Source: Gottfriedia acidiceleris | GTDB lineage: Bacteria; Bacillota; Bacilli; Bacillales; Bacillaceae_G | Reading direction: 5' to 3' | Length of the DNA stretch: 64,000 nt | Assembly (NCBI RefSeq): GCF_004138285.1 | Contig: NZ_SCFN01000012.1 | Span: 62,001-126,000, forward strand | Shown here: piece by piece, positions 55,780 to 64,000 of the stretch | Position numbering within the stretch: the first letter of the stretch is position 1 | Layout: every line of letters begins with the position of its first letter | Notes under the pieces: model-generated | Seen by the model: the letters and a program-made list of their open reading frames with translations, nothing else | The model's database searches: none | What the model was told of the DNA's origin: nothing | Position numbers and translations under genes: made by a program

Positions 55780-56101
55780 TTTGAACTTACCCAATTTTCA
55801 GTTTAATTATTTTGGCCAAAAAATAAAATCCGACAAAAAAATATATTTTTTTCCATGATATAACATATTTCTATATTTATTTGACATTGTTTCGTGCGAA
55901 TTTGATAAAAAATGTTTAATAAACAAAGTAGAATTTCCCCAATACACGTTTATTGGCGTAGGAAGTAAAATTTGAATGTATTTAATTAATAGCCATAAGT
56001 AGAAGAATAGTAAATCTTTATTTGATATGTAACTATTAATCTCTTTAGTTCCAAAGTGGTTTAAATAAATACGAAATAAGGATATATATAGGAGAGTTGT
56101 T

Positions 56102-59100
56102 ATGAAGAACGGAAAAATGAAAGCGTTTAAAGTTATGTCTACAGCTGCGTTAACATCATTACTTTTTACATCCTTAACGGCTTTTGCAGATAATGATAAC
56201 ATTACATCTCAAACTGACTCAACTGATGATGTTGTTGAACAAGGAGCGTCACTTTTAGTCAAGCACAATTTTGATAATTCACAAGAAGATTCAATGTACA
56301 AAGACAACAACCAAGAATCTATGAAAACATTTAAACCTGATGAGGAGGTTCATTTAATCGTTCAGGTGGCACAGCCAACGGATAGCGAACAAGCACAAGC
56401 AACGCCTGAGGGTAAAAAAGCAATGTTTAAAGAAAAGCAAGACAATGTAATTGATCAAATCTCAAAAGAAAAAAATTCAAAATCAAATGTAGATTTTAAG
56501 GTGAAACATCGCTATTTTGAAGGTTTTAACGGATTTAGTGTTGAAACACAATATAAAAATTTAAAAGATATCCAGTCGATCCCTGGGGTTACGCATGTTT
56601 CTGTTGCTAGAACATTCCAAGAAAATATGTCAGCAAGTAAAGAATTAGTACAAGCTCAAAAGGTATGGGAGCAATATGGTTATAAAGGAGAAGGCTTATT
56701 AGTAGGTGTTGTAGATTCTGGTATTGATTGGACTCATAAAGATATGACACTATCAGATGCAGCTAAAGCGAAAGAAAAATGGACAAAGGATAAATTTGGC
56801 CAGTTTGCAACAACAACAGATGTAAATGATACTTGGTATTCAGATAAAGTACCATCTGGTTATGACTGGGCAGACAACGATACGGATGTCATTCCTGGAC
56901 AAAAAGGTAGCTCACACGGAACACACGTATCTGGAACGATTGGAGCAAATGGTGACGATGCTAATGGTGGAGTCGCTGGTATTGCGCCAGGCGTACAGCT
57001 GTTAGCAGAAAAAGTATTCTCAGATAATGGTGGCGGTGCTTACGAGGATGATATTATTGCTGGGATTGAGCATTCAGTTACAATGGGCGCAGATGTAATC
57101 AACATGAGCTTAGGTAGTGATGCAGGCTATGTAGACGAAAACTATGATCCAATTCAAAAAGCAATCAGAAATGCGACAGAAAAAGGTACGCTAGTTGTAG
57201 TAGCAGCAGGAAATTCAGCATTCAGTTCGGAAGCCTTGCTAACACCTGCAACAATAAGCCCATTTGCGGAAAATCCTGATATTGGAACGGTTGGTTCGCC
57301 AGGTGTAAGCCCATTTGCTTTATCAGTTGCTTCCTATGAAAATACTAAAATTCATATGAACGCAATTTCAGATGGAAGCTTGGCAGTACCTTTCAAAGAC
57401 CATTCTCAATATGGACAAGCTTTTAATGTATCTAATAATCTATTAACGAATACAAACTACGATTTGGTATATGTTAATGAAGGTAAAAAGGCTACTGATT
57501 ATCCAAAAGGTAAAACGAATTATATTGCGGTAGTTAAACTTTTAGATTCATATAGCACAGTTTCGTCGATTCAATTTACTGCAAAGTCAGCGGGAGCAAA
57601 GGCTATTATTATGATCCCACCTTCAAAATGGCCAGACTATGTAACTCTACCAGTAACTCCGTCGGCTACACCGACTGCTTCAACAAGTAAATCGATCGGT
57701 CAAGCATTATTAGATAAAATGAGTAATATGCCTAGTGGCCAATATTTAAGAATGAAAAATATCGGCGATTATTGGGTAGATAATCCTGATAAAGATACGA
57801 TGTCTTATTTCTCATCAATGGGTACAACTCCAACATTAGATTTTAAACCTGAAATGTCGGCTCCGGGCGGAAATATTTATTCAACAATTCCTGGTAACAA
57901 ATATCAAGTGATGAGTGGTACATCAATGGCTACGCCACATGTTGCAGGTGGTTCAACATTAGTATTACAATCACTTTATGAAAAAGGATTAAAACACTCA
58001 GAAGATACAGTTTTAAAAGCGAAAATTGAATTAATGAATACATCTAAAGTCATTATGGATCCAAGAACAAATAGTGAAGTTCCATATTCACCACGTATTC
58101 AAGGGTCTGGTTTAATGCAAATTCAAAATGCGATTAATACGCCGGTTATTGTGACAAATCAAAATGCTCCATTAGAGCAGGCTGGTTCAGTAGCATTAAA
58201 GGAAATCGGACAAAATACAAGCTTTAAATTAAACGTAGATGCTTTTGATGCACCTAAAGGTAAAAATAATAGCGCTGATATTGAATACAATGTTTATGTT
58301 GACTTATTGAAAGATAAGACAGAAACAAAGCAATTTGATTTTGATCATGATGGACAATTAGATTCAAAAGATTATTTAACTTTATCAAGTGAACAAATTA
58401 AAGGTGCAAAAGTAACTGTAAATGATAATATCGTAACAGATAAAATAGGATCTACATTGAAAATCAAACCAGGTCAATCAAAAATGTTAACTGTTAATGT
58501 ATCATTACCAGATTCATTAAAGAAAAATGGTTTTGTAGAAGGATATGTTCGTCTTGTACCAGTAGCAAAAGACCAAGATAAAGCTGTACCGATCACTGTT
58601 CCTTATATGGGATTCTATGGAAAGTGGGATGAGCTACGAAATATCGATGCTCCAGCTTGGGAAAAAGATTCTTTTGCAGGTCATACAGCACTTTGGAATG
58701 ATAATACAGAGGGAGGAGCACCATTAGGATACAATGGAGTAGGCTTTGATTTAAACCATATTGCTTTCTCTCCAAACAATATTGATAAGGGAATTTTTGG
58801 TGGAATGGCCGTTTTACGTAATTTAGAAAAAGCAGAGGTTTCTATTGAAGATTCTACTGGAAAACAACTTAGATATCTAGGCGACTATAGTGAGTATACT
58901 GGAACTGGAGAGCCTTGGAAATTTAGAAAAAACATAATGTTTAACGGAGATTATGGATATCAATTATACCAATGGGATATGAAAGACGTATCAGGAAATT
59001 TTGTTCCAGACGGTACTTACTATTATGTAATTAAAACAACATTAGCATATCCAAACGCAAGACCACAAACGGTTAAAATGCCAATGATCGTGGATTCAGT

Positions 59101-59641
59101 TGCACCAAAGATTTCTAATATTAAGGTAACACCAAAAGACGGAAAATACGTCATTACATTTGATGCGACAGATAATGCAACTGACTTTTACGCTACTGAT
59201 CTTTATGTAAATGGAACATTTTATCAACTAAACCCTGGTGTAACAACTCTAACAGTTAATTCTGAACCAAAAGGTATGGTAATTAGATCTAGTGATTATG
59301 CAGGGAACATGGCTTGGACAACATGGGGAGATCAAAGTTATAATAAACAAAGTATGGCAATGGTAACTTGGGGTATTACTCCATCTACTGGTGTAAACGA
59401 ATCTAAGCCTGCAAGAATTTCACTTTATGGTTATAACAAAGTAGACTGGACGATTAATATTAAAGATGCTAGCGGAAAGCTTGTAGATTCATCTACATTC
59501 GAAAATGAGTTTCAATTTAGTACAAAATGGGCACCAGAAAAAGATCTTCCAAATGGCACATATACAGTTACAGTAGATGTTGTTACGAAAGACGGTTTTA
59601 AAGTAACAACAACGCCTAAAACAATTACGGTTACTCAATAA
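56102..59641 (+). CDS. Large secreted subtilase (lactocepin/C5a-peptidase-like layout)
   Basis: A 1179-aa S8 protease. Signal peptide ends near 'LTAFADN'. Propeptide, then triad D205 ('VVDSGIDWTHKDM'), H272 ('HGTHVSGTIG') and S608 ('GTSMATPHVAGG'). A PA-like insert sits between His and Ser. An Fn3/Ig-type C-terminal half ends with a FlgD-like fold ('VPDGTYYYVIKTTL') and another Ig-like domain. 'DFDHDGQLDSKDYLTLS' (about residue 748) is a calcium-loop-like insertion. No LPXTG anchor. ATG behind AGGAGAG. It may share substrates with the protease at 46196. Confidence 0.9.
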   Translation: MKNGKMKAFKVMSTAALTSLLFTSLTAFADNDNITSQTDSTDDVVEQGASLLVKHNFDNSQEDSMYKDNNQESMKTFKPDEEVHLIVQVAQPTDSEQAQATPEGKKAMFKEKQDNVIDQISKEKNSKSNVDFKVKHRYFEGFNGFSVETQYKNLKDIQSIPGVTHVSVARTFQENMSASKELVQAQKVWEQYGYKGEGLLVGVVDSGIDWTHKDMTLSDAAKAKEKWTKDKFGQFATTTDVNDTWYSDKVPSGYDWADNDTDVIPGQKGSSHGTHVSGTIGANGDDANGGVAGIAPGVQLLAEKVFSDNGGGAYEDDIIAGIEHSVTMGADVINMSLGSDAGYVDENYDPIQKAIRNATEKGTLVVVAAGNSAFSSEALLTPATISPFAENPDIGTVGSPGVSPFALSVASYENTKIHMNAISDGSLAVPFKDHSQYGQAFNVSNNLLTNTNYDLVYVNEGKKATDYPKGKTNYIAVVKLLDSYSTVSSIQFTAKSAGAKAIIMIPPSKWPDYVTLPVTPSATPTASTSKSIGQALLDKMSNMPSGQYLRMKNIGDYWVDNPDKDTMSYFSSMGTTPTLDFKPEMSAPGGNIYSTIPGNKYQVMSGTSMATPHVAGGSTLVLQSLYEKGLKHSEDTVLKAKIELMNTSKVIMDPRTNSEVPYSPRIQGSGLMQIQNAINTPVIVTNQNAPLEQAGSVALKEIGQNTSFKLNVDAFDAPKGKNNSADIEYNVYVDLLKDKTETKQFDFDHDGQLDSKDYLTLSSEQIKGAKVTVNDNIVTDKIGSTLKIKPGQSKMLTVNVSLPDSLKKNGFVEGYVRLVPVAKDQDKAVPITVPYMGFYGKWDELRNIDAPAWEKDSFAGHTALWNDNTEGGAPLGYNGVGFDLNHIAFSPNNIDKGIFGGMAVLRNLEKAEVSIEDSTGKQLRYLGDYSEYTGTGEPWKFRKNIMFNGDYGYQLYQWDMKDVSGNFVPDGTYYYVIKTTLAYPNARPQTVKMPMIVDSVAPKISNIKVTPKDGKYVITFDATDNATDFYATDLYVNGTFYQLNPGVTTLTVNSEPKGMVIRSSDYAGNMAWTTWGDQSYNKQSMAMVTWGITPSTGVNESKPARISLYGYNKVDWTINIKDASGKLVDSSTFENEFQFSTKWAPEKDLPNGTYTVTVDVVTKDGFKVTTTPKTITVTQ

Positions 59642-59677
59642 TATTATAGGTTCTAACTACACTTATAAAAGTGTGAC

Positions 59678-59709
59678 AAAAAGGTTCTAGTGAAAACTAG
59701 AGCCTTTTT
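59678..59709. terminator. Bidirectional terminator after protease 2
   Basis: AAAAAGGTTCTAGT and ACTAGAGCCTTTTT pair (one mismatch) around GAAA, between convergent genes. Confidence 0.9.
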
Positions 59710-59742
59710 GAATTGCCTTTTGATAGAACTGCTGAAAGAATT

Positions 59743-60861
59743 TTATTTACTATAATTCAAGTCTTTATTACTTTTTAATTTCCCTTGGATTAAGAGCATT
59801 AGTAATAAACTTACCGGAATAATTATTTGAAGTGGAACGTGAAGTAAATACGGTACTATATGGATCCCTTCTAATTGGTGCTCAAGAAAACTAGAAGCAA
59901 TCCATAATGAAGTAACAACAGTAATAATGCCCATAGGATAGACTAGTTGGTCACTTTTCTTTACATTAAATAAATCAGCAGCTCCAGATACCGCACAATA
60001 AAAGTAAATTGTAATTTTTACAAAGGCATTGCATACTGCAATTACAACAATGAAAGTATCCAATCTTTGGATGAAATCGGCAATATTAATATAACTAACT
60101 GATGTTAGAAGTGGGTAGGTTGTTCTTTCAATAACGGAAGGGCCTAAAATTGCAGTATTTAAAATTGCAAATAAGGTTAATATAAGTCCCGAAAATAATA
60201 AGGCTGGTATTCCTACTTTTATTGCTAAATCTTGTTTTTTTAAATGTGGCATAATCATTGTAAATGTCAGAATCTCACCAAATGGTATTGTTAAAGAAAT
60301 AGGAAAAGCTTTAAATATTGGTTTCCATCCGTTTTCTAAAACGGGTCTTAAATTATCAATTTTTATTAATTTTGAAATGATTTCAAATCCTATAAATATT
60401 ACAGTAAGAAATATGATCATGATAAATATAAATTCACATGAACGAGCGAACGTTTCTAGTCCTTTAGAAATTGCATACATGATTAATAACATCATAATTA
60501 ATCCAATTGAAATTAGAGAAGAAGCATTATATAAAGTGATTGTTAATAAATCTTCAAAATCACGTAAAGCACGTGCAGCAATATAAAGAAAATATAAGAT
60601 ATATATTAATGCAAGTATTTTTCCTACATATTTTCCTAAAATAATTTGAATATATTTTGTTAGTGGGAGTTCAGGAAATAATGAATATAACTTAATATAC
60701 ACCGCAAAGATTAAACAAGCTGTAATGAGACCTATTAATAAACTAATCCAACCATCTTGTTTAGCTCTAACAAATATTTCGACCGGTGGAGAAGCACCGA
60801 CCCCAAACATAAAAATCATACAAAAGAATTGAAAACCACTTATATTTAATTTGCGATTCAT
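59743..60861 (-). CDS. GerAB-type spore germination permease (orphan)
   Basis: A 372-aa protein with about ten hydrophobic helices of the GerB/endospore germination (APC-like) family, the middle subunit of Ger nutrient receptors in the spore inner membrane. It starts 'MNRKLNISGFQFFCMIFMFGVGASP'. No gerA- or gerC-type gene is adjacent, so it is an orphan B subunit. ATG behind AAGAAGGAA. Confidence 0.85.
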   Translation of the reverse strand: MNRKLNISGFQFFCMIFMFGVGASPPVEIFVRAKQDGWISLLIGLITACLIFAVYIKLYSLFPELPLTKYIQIILGKYVGKILALIYILYFLYIAARALRDFEDLLTITLYNASSLISIGLIMMLLIMYAISKGLETFARSCEFIFIMIIFLTVIFIGFEIISKLIKIDNLRPVLENGWKPIFKAFPISLTIPFGEILTFTMIMPHLKKQDLAIKVGIPALLFSGLILTLFAILNTAILGPSVIERTTYPLLTSVSYINIADFIQRLDTFIVVIAVCNAFVKITIYFYCAVSGAADLFNVKKSDQLVYPMGIITVVTSLWIASSFLEHQLEGIHIVPYLLHVPLQIIIPVSLLLMLLIQGKLKSNKDLNYSK

Positions 60862-61038
60862 TTGAATTCCTTCTTTTTACTTCTGAATTTTCTTCTAGAT
60901 CATTATTTTTTCCATAAAATTCTATTTTATTTAAGAGCTAACTAAGTAATTTATTGTGACTAAAAAACCAGTTAGAAGTTTGTTAAAATTTAGTATAATA
61001 TTAGCAAACATAGAAAAGAGGAATGAGGTGGTCTTTAC

Positions 61039-61494
61039 GTGGAAATAAAGGTTGATGATTTAACTGGAACTGAAGTAGCTAAGCTAATTGGTGAGCATCT
61101 ACAAGGTATGACACAGCATTCTCCACCTGAAAGTATTCATGCTCTAAATCTTGAAGGATTAAAGAAACCGGAAATTACGTTTTGGAGTGTATGGGAACAA
61201 AGTGATTTAGTTGGATGTGGGGCTCTAAAAGAACTTGACCCTTTGCATGGAGAAGTAAAATCGATGAGAACTTCTTCAGCTCATTTAAGGAAAGGTGTGG
61301 CAAAGCACATGCTCCAATACATAATCGAAGAGGCGAAAAGTAGAGGTTACAAGAGAATAAGTTTGGAAACAGGTTCGATGGAAGCATTCGATCCAGCAAA
61401 AAAACTGTATGAACTCTTTGGTTTTAAGTATTGTAAGCCTTTTGCTGAATATAAAGATGACCCTAATAGTGTTTTTATGACATTAGAATTGTAA
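61039..61494 (+). CDS. GNAT-family N-acetyltransferase
   Basis: A 151-aa acetyltransferase. The acetyl-CoA-binding motif A is 'RTSSAHLRKGVAKHMLQ' (R/Q-x-x-G-x-A form) and motif B is 'LYELFGFKYC'. Length and layout resemble B. subtilis YsnE-like proteins. GTG start with GAGGTGG upstream. It is divergent from the GerAB gene. Substrate unknown. Confidence 0.82.
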   Translation: MEIKVDDLTGTEVAKLIGEHLQGMTQHSPPESIHALNLEGLKKPEITFWSVWEQSDLVGCGALKELDPLHGEVKSMRTSSAHLRKGVAKHMLQYIIEEAKSRGYKRISLETGSMEAFDPAKKLYELFGFKYCKPFAEYKDDPNSVFMTLEL

Positions 61495-61509
61495 AATTTT
61501 TGAAAGTAG

Positions 61510-61534
61510 AGTTGCTGTTGTAGCAACTTTTTTT
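61510..61534 (+). terminator. Terminator of the GNAT gene
   Basis: AGTTGCT and AGCAACT around GTTGT with T7. Confidence 0.92.
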
Positions 61535-61673
61535 AGTTTAATACCTTTTATTTCAATGCCCAACTGATAAATTAAAAGAATGAAAAAATTTTAAAATAAA
61601 ATTAGTACCTAGTATTAATATCTGGTGATATAATATTGGAAAGAAATTAATTAATACGATTGAGGTGACTATA

Positions 61674-62657
61674 ATGCAAAAATCGAAAGCTCGTATCACT
61701 GCAATAGGTTCGTATGTACCAGAAAAAGTATTAACGAATAAGGACTTAGAAAAAATAGTTGAAACGAATGATGAATGGATTGTAAAACGAACAGGAATAA
61801 AAGAGAGAAGAATTGCAACTGAAAATGAATACACAAGTGACTTAAGCTTTAAGGCAATAAAAGACTTGATGGAAAAATACAATAAGTCTGTGGAAGATGT
61901 CGATATGATCATTGTTTGTACTTTAACGCCAGATTTCAAAACGCCAAGTGTTGCTTCAATTATTCAGGCAAAGCTTGGGATAAAAAATGCTGGGGCAATT
62001 GATTTAAATGCTGCTTGCGCAGGTTTTACTTACGGTTTGTATATGGCAAATGGATTAGTTACATCCGGATTAAATCGTAAAATTTTAGTAGTTGGTGCAG
62101 AAACCTTGTCTAAAATTACCGATTATGAAGATCGCACTACTTGCATTTTATTTGGTGATGGCGCTGGTGCAGCTTTAGTTGAGTATGATGAAGAACATCC
62201 TAGCTTCATTTCCTCTTACTTAGGATCAGAAGGCGAAAAAGGGAAACATTTATATTGTTCAAATTTATCAAACCAAATGTTTGGAGAAGAAATAATTTAT
62301 AACAGTAATATTATTCAAAATGGTCGTGAGGTATATAAATGGGCAGTTACTACAGTTCCAAAAGGGATGCAAGCTGTACTAGATAACGGGGCGATCTCGT
62401 TAAATGAAGTTGATTGGTTTGTCCCTCATAGTGCAAATTTAAGAATGATTGAATCAATTTGTGAAAGAAGTGAATTTCCAATTGATAAGACTTTATATAG
62501 TTTAGTCGATTGTGGAAATACATCATCTGCCACGATTCCTTTATCTTTAGCAAAGGGAGTGAAGGAAGGAAAACTTAAATATGGGGATAAGGTATTACTT
62601 TATGGGTTCGGCGGTGGATTAACGCATGCCGGGTTACTTATTAATTGGACTTTATAA
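61674..62657 (+). CDS. fabH: 3-oxoacyl-ACP synthase III (FabH-type, paralogue)
   Basis: Condenses an acyl-CoA with malonyl-ACP to start fatty acid synthesis. Catalytic C115 in 'NAACAGFTYG', His in 'VPHSANLRM' (usual form PHQAN), Asn in 'CGNTSSATIP'. The 327-aa length is normal. It stands alone, without fabF or other fab genes, like the second FabH (FabHB/YhfB) of Bacillus. ATG at 61674 is preferred because GTG at 61665 overlaps the GAGGTG SD. Confidence 0.88.
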   Translation: MQKSKARITAIGSYVPEKVLTNKDLEKIVETNDEWIVKRTGIKERRIATENEYTSDLSFKAIKDLMEKYNKSVEDVDMIIVCTLTPDFKTPSVASIIQAKLGIKNAGAIDLNAACAGFTYGLYMANGLVTSGLNRKILVVGAETLSKITDYEDRTTCILFGDGAGAALVEYDEEHPSFISSYLGSEGEKGKHLYCSNLSNQMFGEEIIYNSNIIQNGREVYKWAVTTVPKGMQAVLDNGAISLNEVDWFVPHSANLRMIESICERSEFPIDKTLYSLVDCGNTSSATIPLSLAKGVKEGKLKYGDKVLLYGFGGGLTHAGLLINWTL

Positions 62658-62700
62658 AATTTGAGTCTATAAGCAAGAAACGCATTTAATCAAAAATAAT

Positions 62701-62739
62701 AAGAAGTCTAATAAGTGATTTAATTAGACTTCTTATTTT
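62701..62739 (+). terminator. Terminator of the fabH-like gene
   Basis: AAGAAGTCTAAT and ATTAGACTTCTT form a perfect 12-bp stem, followed by ATTTTA. Confidence 0.9.
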
Positions 62740-62795
62740 AGGTTGTAGAGGATTGTACACTACTTGTTAATAATTTTCGGAAGGAAGAGGATTTA

Positions 62796-63761
62796 ATGAA
62801 TGTATCTGTCTTAGGCTGCGGTAGATGGGGAACTTTTTTAGCTTGGTACGCTAATCGATCTGGTCACAAAGTAGTTTTATGGGGGAGAGAAAATTCTAAA
62901 AATTTTATTGGCTTAATTCAAACAAGAAAAAATGACTATTTAAGCCTGCCAGATGGAATTGAGTTAACGAGCTCTTTAGAAGGTGCGTTATCATTTGCAG
63001 AAGTCATTATTATATCAATTAGTGCCCAAGAGCTACGAACATTTGCTAACCGCTTAAGTCAATATAATGAAATACAAGGTAAAACCTTTATTCTCTGTAT
63101 GAAAGGGTTAGAATCTACCACCGGTAAAAGACTCACACAAGTTTTTAGTGAAGAAGTAGGGAAAAACTGCAATGTAGCCGTTTGGGTAGGGCCAGGTCAC
63201 GTACAAGATTTTGTAATGAATATACCTAATTGCATGGTAATTGGTTCGGAAAATATTGAAGTAACAAAACAAATTGCTAAAGTATTTAATAGCGAGTTAA
63301 TACGATTTTATTACGGCCAAGACTTAATTGGTAATGAAATTGGAGCTGCAACAAAAAATGTCATGGGAATAGCTGCAGGAATGCTAGATGGATTGAAATA
63401 TAGTAGTTTAAAAGGATCATTGATGGCTAGAGGCACTAGAGAAATTTCTCGTTTAATAAGAGCAATGGGTGGAAATGATTTAACAATTTACGGTTTAAGT
63501 CATTTAGGAGACTACGAGGCAACACTCTTTTCAATGCATAGTCATAATCGAAAGTTTGGACAGGCATTTGTTGAAGGAAAACCATTTGATAAATTAGCGG
63601 AAGGGGTTTCTACAATTAAGGCTTTAAAGGAACTTTCTGATCAGTATGATATTGAACTACCGATTTGTAACGCATTGTTTGAAATCATTTATGAACATAA
63701 AAATGCGAAAGAAACTTTGGAGGAATTATTTTTAAGACCACTAAAATTTGAGTTTCAATAA
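62796..63761 (+). CDS. GpsA-like NAD(P)H-dependent glycerol-3-phosphate dehydrogenase
   Basis: A 321-aa enzyme that reduces dihydroxyacetone phosphate to sn-glycerol 3-phosphate for phospholipid synthesis. The NAD(P) fold 'VLGCGRWGTFLAWYA' differs from the usual GAGSWGTALA. The catalytic Lys lies in 'ATKNVMGIAAGM', and 'GLSHLGDYEATLFS' is the substrate region. The divergent motif suggests a paralogue rather than the main GpsA. ATG behind GGAAGGAAG. Confidence 0.82.
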   Translation: MNVSVLGCGRWGTFLAWYANRSGHKVVLWGRENSKNFIGLIQTRKNDYLSLPDGIELTSSLEGALSFAEVIIISISAQELRTFANRLSQYNEIQGKTFILCMKGLESTTGKRLTQVFSEEVGKNCNVAVWVGPGHVQDFVMNIPNCMVIGSENIEVTKQIAKVFNSELIRFYYGQDLIGNEIGAATKNVMGIAAGMLDGLKYSSLKGSLMARGTREISRLIRAMGGNDLTIYGLSHLGDYEATLFSMHSHNRKFGQAFVEGKPFDKLAEGVSTIKALKELSDQYDIELPICNALFEIIYEHKNAKETLEELFLRPLKFEFQ

Positions 63762-63836
63762 AAATGAAATTTTATTTCGGGAACTCTATAAAAAACAATA
63801 AATTTGTTGTTTTTGTAACTTTTATTCGTGTTTTAT

Positions 63837-63862
63837 CGTTTGTTTTTAGTTAAAATACGAAC
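63837..63862 (+). promoter_or_regulatory. Possible PurR-type inverted site
   Basis: CGTTTG (63837-63842) and ACGAAC (63857-63862), flanked by A/T, resemble inverted PurBox halves (CGAAC core) about 75-100 bp upstream of the riboswitch promoter start. The match is partial. Confidence 0.35.
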
Positions 63863-63900
63863 GATTTTGTTGTTTTTTATAAAAAAGTTCATATTTTGTA

Positions 63901-63929
63901 TTGAAAATATATTTCTAGTTTGATATATT
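63901..63929 (+). promoter_or_regulatory. Sigma-A promoter of a purine-riboswitch transcript
   Basis: TTGAAA (63901-63906), 17 bp, TATATT (63924-63929). The start point would be near 63936, just before the aptamer. Confidence 0.8.
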
Positions 63930-63945
63930 AGCAGTGTAATCATTC

Positions 63946-64000
63946 ATAAACATTACTCGTATATGCTCAGTAATATGGTCTGAGCGTTTCTACCTGGTTC
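63946..64000 (+). promoter_or_regulatory. Purine riboswitch aptamer, cut by window end
   Basis: The sequence contains the conserved core of the purine aptamer: 'CTCGTATA', stem P2 GCTCAG/CTGAGC around the loop 'TAATATGGT', and the J2/3 strand 'GTTTCTACC'. P3 and the 3' strand of P1 lie beyond base 64000, so the discriminating C or U (guanine or adenine) is not visible. The controlled gene is outside the window, probably a purine transport or salvage gene. Confidence 0.88.

Larger units (their letters stand above)
55563..56101. other. Long regulatory region upstream of protease 2
   Basis: 539 bp without a gene. It contains the terminator of the nucleotidyltransferase gene (55587-55614), a palindrome (55700-55718), a second terminator-like hairpin (55742-55779) and a small TTTTGGCCAAAA palindrome (55812-55823). 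The length and order suggest a long regulated leader for the protease gene. Confidence 0.6.

Noticed and set aside
55807-56202. 131-aa open frame on the minus strand upstream of protease 2
   Set aside because: It overlaps the protease start and signal peptide, has no SD, and looks like AT-rich noise.

Overview
The window reads as chromosomal DNA of a low-GC, endospore-forming Bacillaceae bacterium. The gene order murJ - ytzG - ytzE - pepV, then thpR - pullulanase - ytmP - ytzH - trmB - ytnP - ytzB - ytoP and ytpP - ytpQ - ytpR - sftA - murC is the conserved Bacillus 'ytg-ytp' backbone. TTG and GTG starts behind strong Shine-Dalgarno (SD) sequences are frequent. A GerAB-type germination permease supports a spore former. 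A Gottfriedia- or B. cereus-like genus is possible, but the species cannot be named from sequence alone. No tRNA, rRNA, insertion sequence, phage gene or CRISPR array was seen.

Region 1-30 kb is mostly backbone: cell wall (murJ, murC), RNA modification (ytzG, thpR, trmB), peptide and sugar use (pepV, ytoP, pullulanase), quorum quenching (ytnP) and DNA translocation (sftA). One accessory insertion, 13.3-20.0 kb, is an operon of a binding lipoprotein, a cytoplasmic alkaline-phosphatase-superfamily enzyme, two permeases, an ATPase, a DeoR regulator and a HAD phosphatase. Its promoter carries TTAACA-like repeats every 11 bp, a PhoP-box pattern, so it probably scavenges an organic phosphate or phosphonate in phosphate starvation.

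Region 30-39 kb is accessory metabolism. It holds an MFS transporter, a histidine-ammonia-lyase-fold protein that has lost the Ala-Ser-Gly MIO tripeptide and two further active-site residues, and an AraC-type regulator. It also holds a MerR-controlled SDR with a textbook 19-bp-spacer promoter, a secreted WGxxG-type protein, a CtaG/DUF2243 membrane pair and an MFS efflux pump. The MIO-less protein with its transporter and regulator is the best candidate for an undescribed system.

Region 39-46 kb has a non-homologous end-joining set (Ku, a stand-alone LigD-type ligase, a separate LigD-type polymerase), convergent with an RNase J paralogue, then a HEAT-repeat protein and a frameshifted SRPBCC pseudogene. 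Region 46-64 kb has two giant secreted subtilases (one ending in a dockerin-like repeat pair), an ECF sigma factor directly followed by a second-type clpP, a cupin, a secreted EEP-fold hydrolase, a nucleotidyltransferase, an orphan GerAB permease, FabH and GpsA paralogues, and at the right edge a sigma-A promoter leading into a purine riboswitch cut by the window end.
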